A stretch of 64,000 nt of DNA, from positions 186,001 through 250,000 of the IMG/VR virus record IMGVR_UViG_3300033049_000066; one strand, given 5' to 3'. Below, in pieces: positions 42,726 through 50,254 of the stretch; the stretch's first letter is position 1; every line of letters starts with the position of its first letter. The translations under genes were made by a program, and so were the position numbers. The notes under the pieces are model-generated. The model saw nothing but the letters and a program-made list of their open reading frames with translations. It did not search any database and was not told the origin of the DNA. The stretch is from a virus.

Positions 42726-44888
42726 TTATTTCCGTAAATTATTTAATATAGGATCGTGACTTTCACGAGCTGCCGGGCCACTGAGCTGAGGACTTGTAGA
42801 TTCTACTAAGTTGTTAGTCGGTCCGTTGAGTGTAGCCGCGATATCCGGTGCAGCCAGCTTCGGAATATTTTCCCCTTGCGCGAAATTCGGCATCCTGCCA
42901 GTTATTTTGGGATTGCTAACTTTTCCTTTTACTTTTGAATTACCTGGGTTAATCGCCCCACTAACGCCTGTTGGTTTTTCTCGTACAGGAGCCGTAGTTG
43001 GGGCTTCGCCTATAAAGCACGCCTCAGGTAAGAATACTAATGTGCCTTTAAGTTGCTGGGTAAATTTTCCCTTTTCAAACTGTGAGATGATTGTATTCGC
43101 TCTGTACACGAATGCGTACTGTGACACTCCGCCTAGCTCGGCGCCGTCAAGTCGCTTGCCGACATTCTTCTGTGTGACATCAGCTAATCCTGTGTCGAGG
43201 TCGTAGTCTACGACTGTATTGAAGTTCACGGTAAAGAATACCTCTGCTCTATCAAAATTAATAGAGCCGTCATCTAGTACCGGGTCACTTGGGGTAGTAT
43301 TAGCAGCATAAAACAATTCACTCTGAGCTAACCAATCTGGGTCGCCAACAATATCTATTTCGCAATTTGCAATGTCTTGCGGCGCGTACAATATGCTCGC
43401 CGCGTTTGCTGCTTGTTCTGTCTCTTTGTTCTCACTGCCTTGATCTGATTCGGTTGAGTTTGCTCGGTAGGATCTCTGTGCGTTATAATTCGTTTGCTGT
43501 TTTGGGGCGGCCTCAGGGTTTTCCTTGTGCTTGTCAGTAAACGTAGTATAATAAAAAGTCTTGTAATCTTGCTTAAAATTTAGGACTTCTGTATTCTTAC
43601 CTGTAAACCAGTAATCATATTCTTTATGGATTTTAAAACAGCTTGATGGATTAAAATCACTTGTATCAACAGTTGCGACGTCGTACACAGACACTACGTA
43701 CGTAATCTTATACGACCATCGTTGACGCGTTTTATCAAAATTTAAAACTTCTATCCGGGGACGTATCTTAAACCATTTTAGCAAATTTAAATTTGATTGT
43801 TTGAATATTGTAGATCCATCTTTGTTTGCGTCATTGGTTTTCTTGTATTGATTCGCAATGTACGAACTAGATCGTATAGCTAAATCAATAAATTTTACAA
43901 TTTTCATACCTGCGTTTGTCGCGTAGGTTTGAACTGTCTTGACTGCCTGAGCTGATCCGTTTGACATAAGGGCGAGGTCAGACGATTTCGCTTGACCAAG
44001 GGTTCCGGACCGTTGTATAATTGGTGTGCCGGGTGCGAATGCTATTGCGTTGGCTATTTCAGGCGGCATTTCAATCGCATACCTATCAGCGTACTCGTAA
44101 TTCTTATTTTTAGCTAATGTCGCTTGCTGCCTGTTGAGTGCTTGCATTAATCCTTGAGTTACAACACCATTGACGTTCTTAGACGTTTCTCCATTGAGCA
44201 AATCAGTTAATGTATTACCTTGAAGGGCAAGATTGAACGGAATTGTACCGTGGACTTGTCCAAGGCCGACTTGAGTCTGTGGAGCAACACACTCACACGC
44301 ATAAACTACTTTTGAACTCTCAACGCTGAACTGTATTTGACGAATCATAAATGGAATCCACTTTTCAGTGTACGCATCTCTGTCAGTTGTATCTACAAAG
44401 TTTGCGTTTCGTACTTGATTTCCTTTTTCGTCGTAACCGTAAAATCGCACCACCATCAAATACATCTGATTCACAGGATTGAAATCTGTGTAACCTATAT
44501 TTGCGGCGTAAGCTGACGAAGCGCGGTACAAGCGGTCCATGAATGTCAAACCCATTGGCTCAGTTACTGTAAATTTTATTTCAAATGTGTTCTGCGGCCC
44601 ACCTGTGCTTGTGCCGGCAATAAAACTCGAGAACTGTATGTCGTCTAGGTAGAAATCCTGTGTGAAGAATTTGTTCCGGATGGCTCCAAAATTGCCAGTT
44701 GTTGCTGTGCCTGCGTCAGAGCTTGCGCCACCGCTCTGTATTAACAATTCCATCCCGGTGACATCTTTTGCCTTAGTGGCAATCATATTTGCGTAGTGCT
44801 TAGGCGATTGCATATATATTGAGATGCCGTACGTCATGGTGCTAAAGGCACGGAACGGGTTTGGGATTGGCTTATTTAGTTCTGCCAT
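42726..44888 (-). CDS. baseplate hub-region structural protein
   Basis: 720 residues. N-terminal YGISIYMQSPKHYANMI, FTQDFYLDDIQFSSFIAG and FEIKFTVTEPMGLTFMDRLY, then a region with MIRQIQFSVESSKVVYACEC and Gln-rich linkers in the second half. The architecture suits a tail hub component, possibly a replacement for T4 gp27, because it is coupled to gp53 (TAATG) and followed by gp5. The assignment to gp27 is inference. Confidence 0.65.
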   Translation of the reverse strand: MAELNKPIPNPFRAFSTMTYGISIYMQSPKHYANMIATKAKDVTGMELLIQSGGASSDAGTATTGNFGAIRNKFFTQDFYLDDIQFSSFIAGTSTGGPQNTFEIKFTVTEPMGLTFMDRLYRASSAYAANIGYTDFNPVNQMYLMVVRFYGYDEKGNQVRNANFVDTTDRDAYTEKWIPFMIRQIQFSVESSKVVYACECVAPQTQVGLGQVHGTIPFNLALQGNTLTDLLNGETSKNVNGVVTQGLMQALNRQQATLAKNKNYEYADRYAIEMPPEIANAIAFAPGTPIIQRSGTLGQAKSSDLALMSNGSAQAVKTVQTYATNAGMKIVKFIDLAIRSSSYIANQYKKTNDANKDGSTIFKQSNLNLLKWFKIRPRIEVLNFDKTRQRWSYKITYVVSVYDVATVDTSDFNPSSCFKIHKEYDYWFTGKNTEVLNFKQDYKTFYYTTFTDKHKENPEAAPKQQTNYNAQRSYRANSTESDQGSENKETEQAANAASILYAPQDIANCEIDIVGDPDWLAQSELFYAANTTPSDPVLDDGSINFDRAEVFFTVNFNTVVDYDLDTGLADVTQKNVGKRLDGAELGGVSQYAFVYRANTIISQFEKGKFTQQLKGTLVFLPEACFIGEAPTTAPVREKPTGVSGAINPGNSKVKGKVSNPKITGRMPNFAQGENIPKLAAPDIAATLNGPTNNLVESTSPQLSGPAARESHDPILNNLRK

Positions 44889-45190
44889 TAGAATCCCAAA
44901 TTATCCCGGAGTGTATCAATTGTAGGTACGTAAATTTCTGTGCCGACGCTAAAATCTAGCATGGGATTTTTTAGCGTATTTGGATTGCGCTGGGCGAACA
45001 CCCACCACAGTTCAGAATCTTCGTACAAGTCGTACGCTAGTAAATCTGGGCGGAGGTGATACGTCTGTGTTAGTGTAACTTTAACATCACTGGATAATTT
45101 CGGTAATGGTCGATTTACCATTAAATCTAAATAGTAATCGTTAATTTGTGTTAGTGCGTATAAGCTCTTTTTTGAATACTGTGCTGCCAT
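44888..45190 (-). CDS. 53: baseplate wedge protein gp53-like
   Basis: 100-residue protein with the compact gp53 core YHLRPDLLAYDLYEDSELWW followed by VFAQRNPNTLKNP. This W-W-V pattern is typical of gp53/LysM-type wedge proteins that link wedges together. It is about half as long as T4 gp53 (196). The start at 45190 overlaps the upstream stop (TAATG); a TTG six bases earlier is unlikely. Confidence 0.75.
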   Translation of the reverse strand: MAAQYSKKSLYALTQINDYYLDLMVNRPLPKLSSDVKVTLTQTYHLRPDLLAYDLYEDSELWWVFAQRNPNTLKNPMLDFSVGTEIYVPTIDTLRDNLGF

Positions 45191-46203
45191 TACCAAAATC
45201 CTTTCTTGAGAAGTGTACCATTTGCGTATTCCTCTAAGCTAAATTCTTTACTAACTTGATCTCGCGTTTGAATTGGGATCATTGTAAAATTAATAGTAAT
45301 CTTAGTAGGCACATAAGTGGCTTTTGTGTATACATCACTGTATTTAATTTTTCTTGCGGCCTCGGCTCCTTTTTTCTTCCGGGTGCCGCCAGTAGTTAGG
45401 CCAAGTCCACGCATTCTATCCACGTTGCTAGTGCTCGAGGCTTTCAGCTCTATCTCAGTTGGATCTGTCCCAGGCGTTTCCCCACACGGAATATAATCTA
45501 CATCGGTTGGCAAATTGTAATTCATCATTGTTATTGCGCAAGGGTGATTGTTAAATTGATATTCGCCAAGGCCGGTTAAGAATACAACCGGTGGCGGCAT
45601 TCCTCGGTTCACTGAATCTTTTCCGTAAAACATCTTCGTTGCTGATCTTAAAAAATGTAAGGTTGCTAACATATAATTTGCTTCGTTTACGTCGTTTGCA
45701 GTAAATGTTGCTGTTATAATTAAATTCTGTGTGACACTGCCTGTATAAAAGTATCCTCGGTAGTTGCTGTGAGTTAAATCGTAATTTTCGTAGTTAGCAT
45801 TGTACTGCACTGCGATCTCAGGCGTGTACGGAAATATGATCCCATCGGTTGTTTGAAGTGGCGCAAGGATTCCAGGATTGTCGGCGTTGTACAGGTACTT
45901 ACTGTCGGGTCCGAGGTGCAAACGTACACGCCAGTCTGCTTCTTTGATAGCAAGTCTCTGAGCTTCTGCTTTGCGTTCTTCTTGAATCGCAAATTCTTCT
46001 CTTGATAATTCACCTGAGATATCAAGATCCGTTATTCCAGCTATATCTACATCCGCTGTGTCAGTATCGTCTTCAAGAAAGTCTACAGCTTCAAGAAAGT
46101 CTGCGTCATCTGGCTCTGCGTCGAAATCAGCCTTACTAACTGGCACTCCGTCTATTAAATAGATTATGTTAAAATCATTATCAAGTTCAGTTGTCTTTGC
46201 CAT
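45190..46203 (-). CDS. tail-tube/baseplate-cap candidate structural protein
   Basis: 337 residues from the ATG at 46203, which has AAAGGA upstream and a late promoter box at 46226-46233; an ATG further up lies across the promoter and is rejected. The N-terminal 70 residues are very acidic (DAEPDDADFLEAVDFLEDD). The folded part contains WRVRLHLGPDSKYLYN and FYTGSVTQNLIITATFTAND, a beta-barrel pattern seen in tube-associated proteins. It is first in the baseplate operon. Equivalence to T4 gp48 or gp54 is a guess. Confidence 0.62.
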   Translation of the reverse strand: MAKTTELDNDFNIIYLIDGVPVSKADFDAEPDDADFLEAVDFLEDDTDTADVDIAGITDLDISGELSREEFAIQEERKAEAQRLAIKEADWRVRLHLGPDSKYLYNADNPGILAPLQTTDGIIFPYTPEIAVQYNANYENYDLTHSNYRGYFYTGSVTQNLIITATFTANDVNEANYMLATLHFLRSATKMFYGKDSVNRGMPPPVVFLTGLGEYQFNNHPCAITMMNYNLPTDVDYIPCGETPGTDPTEIELKASSTSNVDRMRGLGLTTGGTRKKKGAEAARKIKYSDVYTKATYVPTKITINFTMIPIQTRDQVSKEFSLEEYANGTLLKKGFW

Positions 46204-46225
46204 AGTATATCCTTTTATATTCATA

Positions 46226-46233
46226 TATTTATG
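46226..46233 (-). promoter_or_regulatory. late promoter box of the baseplate operon
   Basis: CATAAATATA on the minus strand, 23 bases upstream of the start at 46203. It lies back to back with the gp55 early promoter. Confidence 0.75.
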
Positions 46234-46266
46234 GTGAGTCGTTATAACCCAATATAATAAAAGAGG

Positions 46267-46295
46267 TTGACATGTGAGTACATAGGTGCTATAAT
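46267..46295 (+). promoter_or_regulatory. early sigma70-type promoter of gene 55
   Basis: -35 TTGACA 46267-46272, -10 TATAAT 46290-46295, spacing 17, with AGAGG before the -35, the same pattern as the early-region promoters. Confidence 0.88.
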
Positions 46296-46324
46296 TAAAG
46301 CTCATTAAGCTAAAGAGGAGAATT

Positions 46325-48295
46325 ATGGCTAAACGGAAAAAGAATTATTTAAATAACAAGGATATGCTCAAGGAAATTCACCTTAGCAAAATATCATATT
46401 GTGCGTTTACTGACAAGGTAGAGGACAATCAACAAGATTTCATCGTGGAAAGTGCTGACGCGATCTTCGGTACGCAGAATGTAGAGGTTAAGAAAGAAAC
46501 CGAAACCTCAGCTGCGGTTTTTGAAGACATCCCGGTAATACAGCTTGCGAGAAAAGCTAGGGCAGCGAGACTTACAAAATTAGAAATTCCAACTGCGGTA
46601 GAAGATATAGTTGACACAGATATTGTATTTCGTGTAATGACGAACGAACACATTCCACGAGTCCCCAAGAAAAAATCCAAGGCACTACTAGCAAAAGAAG
46701 CAAAGCAAGCGAAATCCGACGCGATTTTTGACGAGCTTATGGATGGCGACGAGGATGGCGACGCTCCTACACCCACCGGGCCTGAGGTTATCTTGATCCC
46801 AATGCGTGTAAATTTTCCACCGTTTTTCCATTACCGGTTGACGGATGAACCGGGTGAACTAAAACTTGTCGGCAAATCCCACTGGCGTGGTGACTTAGAA
46901 ACAGGCAGTTTCAACAAGACCAAGGGGCAAACTACAAACAATCTTGCTATGATGTACATCAAGCTCTGTGAGCGGTACGGCACTAGAGGCAATTGGAGAG
47001 GGTATTGTGTAGATCAGGCCACAGAGGCTCTCACAGACCGTGGGTGGTTATTTGAAAATGAGATTACCGAAAATGATAAAATTTTATCATATAATGGCTC
47101 GACTATGGTTTGGTCTAACATTAATTCTATGTTTCGGGATAATTACAGTGGATTAATGCATAAACTTACATCTCGTAGCATCGATTCACTAATCACACCA
47201 AGTCATAAAATTGTAACCGATAAGGGGTTACTAAAGATTGAATATCTCAAAGAATCAGACCGGGTCGTTGTAATGGGTGATGCTGTGCCTACGGAGTTTG
47301 AGAAAACATACACAGATCAACTAGTTGAATTAGCTGGATGGATCATAACAGAAGGTAATTATCAACCCAAAAAGAAAATTGTTACGATTTATCAAAACGA
47401 AGGTTCTTATGCCGACCGCATACGTAAATGTTTACATAACTTAAATTACTCGTTTTCTGAACGCAAATCTTCGAAATCCGAGAATATTTCATTTGCTATT
47501 AAGAGGAAGTACTGGGATGAAATCACAAATCTATTACCTAACAAAAATCTAACTATGGATTTTATTTTAAAACTTACGTATAATCAACGTGAATTATTAG
47601 TTAAAACAATGGTGGATGGTGATGGACACAGACACGGATTATTAATGCGATATACTCAGAAAAATAAAGAACACATGGATCATTTTCAAACGTTATGTGC
47701 GCTAATTGGGTTAAAATCAAATGTTCATTATGTCGAGAATAAAATGTCATTCGGTAAGCCGGTTAACTATTATGTAACAAATGTGTTTTCAAAACGAGGA
47801 AACTACACACGTGGATCGGCTATCGACATGCACGGTGGGAAAGACAATGGGAGTAGACACGTCGGCAAGGGGAAATTTTTCCACCCCAACAAGCCCACGG
47901 TGCAGTACGATGGTACGGTATGGTGCCCGGAGACTGACTACGGTTGCTTCTTAGCTAGGCGTAACGGAAAAGTATATTTGACCGGAAATACGTACAACGA
48001 TGAAATGCAGGGGCAGGCTTTACTCCAGCTTTCGCAAATTGGACTTCAGTTCAATGAGCTAAAATCGCAGAATCCATTTGCGTACTACACTGCCGCGGTC
48101 ACGAACAGTTTTACCCGGGTCTTAAACATTGAGAAAAAGATGCAAAATATCCGAGACGATATCCTCGAGTCAAATGGGCTCACTCCTAGCTGGACAAGGC
48201 AATACGCGAATGATGCGAAAAAGATGCCCCAGTATGATTACAATCTAAATGATCCCAGGAAGAAAAAGGCCAAAGAAGAGGAACCTAAAACTTAG
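46325..48295 (+). CDS. 55: late-transcription sigma factor gp55, intein-containing precursor
   Basis: 656-residue precursor: N-extein 1-227, intein 228-555, C-extein 556-656. The spliced protein of 328 residues matches the gp55 late sigma of T4-like phages. NNLAMMYIKLCERYGTRGNW continues after splicing into YTYNDEMQGQALLQLSQIG, then NPFAYYTAAVTNSFTRVLNI and EKKMQNIRDDIL, which is the sigma region 2 core that binds core polymerase and the -10 late box. The N-extein carries a long acidic/basic extension (T4 gp55 has 185 residues). There is a strong AGAGGAG ribosome site. gp55 recruits host RNA polymerase to TATAAATA promoters, so splicing could gate all late expression. Confidence 0.88.
   Translation: MAKRKKNYLNNKDMLKEIHLSKISYCAFTDKVEDNQQDFIVESADAIFGTQNVEVKKETETSAAVFEDIPVIQLARKARAARLTKLEIPTAVEDIVDTDIVFRVMTNEHIPRVPKKKSKALLAKEAKQAKSDAIFDELMDGDEDGDAPTPTGPEVILIPMRVNFPPFFHYRLTDEPGELKLVGKSHWRGDLETGSFNKTKGQTTNNLAMMYIKLCERYGTRGNWRGYCVDQATEALTDRGWLFENEITENDKILSYNGSTMVWSNINSMFRDNYSGLMHKLTSRSIDSLITPSHKIVTDKGLLKIEYLKESDRVVVMGDAVPTEFEKTYTDQLVELAGWIITEGNYQPKKKIVTIYQNEGSYADRIRKCLHNLNYSFSERKSSKSENISFAIKRKYWDEITNLLPNKNLTMDFILKLTYNQRELLVKTMVDGDGHRHGLLMRYTQKNKEHMDHFQTLCALIGLKSNVHYVENKMSFGKPVNYYVTNVFSKRGNYTRGSAIDMHGGKDNGSRHVGKGKFFHPNKPTVQYDGTVWCPETDYGCFLARRNGKVYLTGNTYNDEMQGQALLQLSQIGLQFNELKSQNPFAYYTAAVTNSFTRVLNIEKKMQNIRDDILESNGLTPSWTRQYANDAKKMPQYDYNLNDPRKKKAKEEEPKT
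47006..47989 (+). mobile_element. intein with LAGLIDADG endonuclease in gp55
   Basis: 328 residues. The first residue is Cys (C-V-D-Q...), with the block B motif TPSH near intein residue 70. The LAGLIDADG helices are LVELAGWIITEG and LVKTMVDGDG. Block F is VWCPETDYGCFLARRNGK and block G is VYLTGN followed by Thr+1. Gly replaces the usual penultimate His, as in some phage inteins. It interrupts the conserved GNWRGY/TYNDEM junction inside sigma region 2. Class 1 splicing is expected. Confidence 0.92.
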
Positions 48296-48318
48296 CCCGA
48301 CGGATATACTCTAAACAT

Positions 48319-48347
48319 TTGCGATTGTTGTTGTTTTATCGTATAAT
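48319..48347 (+). promoter_or_regulatory. early-type promoter before gene 47
   Basis: -35 TTGCGA 48319-48324 and -10 TATAAT 48342-48347, spacing 17. The AGG upstream element is absent. The leader of about 75 bases to the ATG at 48432 carries no ORF. Confidence 0.65.
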
Positions 48348-48431
48348 ATGTTTAGCGTATATTCACCAGCATGGAATAGATCCTAGCAACCGGCAGAGTT
48401 GTAGATGTACGTAAATGACGGATAATAATAA

Positions 48432-49445
48432 ATGAGTCAACTGTTTAAGAAGGCAATGATCTTCACTGATATACATTTTGGGCTAAAAAGTAATAGTCAG
48501 CAGCATAACAAAGATTGTGAAGACTTTGTGCAATGGGCAATAAAAACCGGCAAGGAGCATGGCTGCGAGACTGGCATGTTCTTGGGAGATTGGCATCATC
48601 ATAGATCATCAATTAATTTGCAAACTCTAAACTACAGTTTACGAAGTCTGGAACGGTTAAATGATGAGTTTGATAATTTCTACTTTATTCCTGGCAATCA
48701 TGATTTGTACTACCGCGACAAGCGTGATATACACGGCATTGAGTGGGCTAAACATCTTCCAAATATAACAATTTGCAATGATTGGTTTCATCAAGATAAT
48801 GTATCAATTGTTCCGTGGTTGGTCGGCGACGATTACAAAAAATTAATAAAAATAAAAGCCAAGTACATGTTCGGCCACTTCGAGCTTCCGCACTTTAAAA
48901 TGAATGCGTTAGTTGAGATGCCGGATACTGGCACTGTGAAAAGTTCGCAGTTAGCAAATGTCGAAAAGGTCTTTAGTGGGCATTTTCACATGAGGCAGGT
49001 TCGTGGCAATGTCACGTACATCGGCAATTGTTTCCCGCACAATTTTTCGGATGCTGGGGATGACCAGCGTGGGGTGATGATTCTCGAGTGGGATAAGGAA
49101 CCGAAATTTTTTGCCTGGCCTGATCAACCCCTATACAAGGTCGTGAATTTAAGTACGCTCCTTGACGATGCGGATTCTATTCTCGGACCGAATATGCACG
49201 TGAAGGTCAATCTCGACATTGACGTCAGCTATGAAGAAGCAAATTTCATCAAGGAAACTTTCGTCGAGAAATATAAACTGCGTGAAATTAGTTTGATTCC
49301 TTTGAAGGAACAAGAATTTGAAGACGATAATAATCAGGCTGTCTCGTTTAACAGTGTTGATACTATCATACACGAACAAATCGCCGCAATCGAAAGTGAG
49401 TTTTATAAAACTGGATTGCTAATGGAAATATATAACAACCTTTGA
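48432..49445 (+). CDS. 47: recombination nuclease subunit gp47 (Mre11-like)
   Basis: 337-residue Mre11/SbcD-type nuclease subunit that works with gp46 in DNA end resection for recombination-dependent replication and host DNA degradation. Phosphoesterase motifs: FTDIHFG with Asp13/His15, GDWHHHR at 52-58, GNHD at 88-91, FGHFELP near 147, and SGHFH near 178. Length is near T4 gp47 (339). It is separated from gp46 by a sulfotransferase gene. Confidence 0.94.
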   Translation: MSQLFKKAMIFTDIHFGLKSNSQQHNKDCEDFVQWAIKTGKEHGCETGMFLGDWHHHRSSINLQTLNYSLRSLERLNDEFDNFYFIPGNHDLYYRDKRDIHGIEWAKHLPNITICNDWFHQDNVSIVPWLVGDDYKKLIKIKAKYMFGHFELPHFKMNALVEMPDTGTVKSSQLANVEKVFSGHFHMRQVRGNVTYIGNCFPHNFSDAGDDQRGVMILEWDKEPKFFAWPDQPLYKVVNLSTLLDDADSILGPNMHVKVNLDIDVSYEEANFIKETFVEKYKLREISLIPLKEQEFEDDNNQAVSFNSVDTIIHEQIAAIESEFYKTGLLMEIYNNL

Positions 49446-49452
49446 GAAAACT

Positions 49453-50250
49453 ATGAACGAAAAAACAATACATTTTATCGCTGGTTTACCACGTGCAGGT
49501 AGTACGCTACTCTGTAACATTTTAAATCAAAATCCAAGATTTCATGCTACAAGCACCTCGGGCATTTTAGACATTGTACTCGCTATACGCAACCAATGGG
49601 AAAATGTTAACGAATTCCAAGCAACTCCAAATAAGCTCGGAAAAGACGCAGTAATGAAACCAATTTTACAAAATTACTATTCAACAGTCGAGAGGCCGGT
49701 TGTATTTGACAAGTCGAGAGGATGGCCCGGGTATTTAGAACTTGCTGAACATTGTCTAGGCACAAAAGTCAAGATGATTGTCCCGGTTCGTAGAGTCGTA
49801 GATATTCTCGCTTCGTTTGAAAAATTAACAAGAAACAATTCACGGACTTGGCAAATGCCGCAAGAGAAATCACACTTCTTTGAGATGCAGACGCTCGCTG
49901 GTAGGGCAGATGTTTGGATGAGAAACGATCAGCCTGTGGGCATTGCCTACAATCGCGTAAGAGATGCGATAGACAGGGGCTTTGGCGAACAACTACATTT
50001 TGTGGAATTTGAAAATTTAACCGCGCATCCTGAGGCTACAATGGCTGCTTTGTACGAGTTTCTCGGTGAGGTGTATTTTGCGCATGATTTTTTAAATGTT
50101 GAGCAAAGCACAAATGAGAACGATGACGTCCATGGTATCCCTGGACTCCACACGATCCGACAGGTAGTGAAGCCGTTTGACGTAGATGCTAAGAAAATCA
50201 TCGGAGCGGATGCTTACAAGAAATACGAAAATGCGGAATTTTGGAGATAG
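49453..50250 (+). CDS. sulfotransferase-family protein
   Basis: 265 residues with the sulfotransferase fold: PAPS 5'-phosphosulfate loop AGLPRAGSTLLCNIL near residue 9, and the 3'-phosphate motif VPVRRVVDILASF near 112 with Arg/Ser-type contacts. VEFENLTAHPEATMAALYEF is the typical C-terminal part of the family. It would transfer sulfate from PAPS to an unknown acceptor, for example a glycan or small molecule. It is inserted between gp47 and gp46 with eight- and four-base gaps, so it shares their transcript. Such genes occur in marine phages as accessory genes. Confidence 0.82.
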   Translation: MNEKTIHFIAGLPRAGSTLLCNILNQNPRFHATSTSGILDIVLAIRNQWENVNEFQATPNKLGKDAVMKPILQNYYSTVERPVVFDKSRGWPGYLELAEHCLGTKVKMIVPVRRVVDILASFEKLTRNNSRTWQMPQEKSHFFEMQTLAGRADVWMRNDQPVGIAYNRVRDAIDRGFGEQLHFVEFENLTAHPEATMAALYEFLGEVYFAHDFLNVEQSTNENDDVHGIPGLHTIRQVVKPFDVDAKKIIGADAYKKYENAEFWR

Positions 50251-50254
50251 ATAA

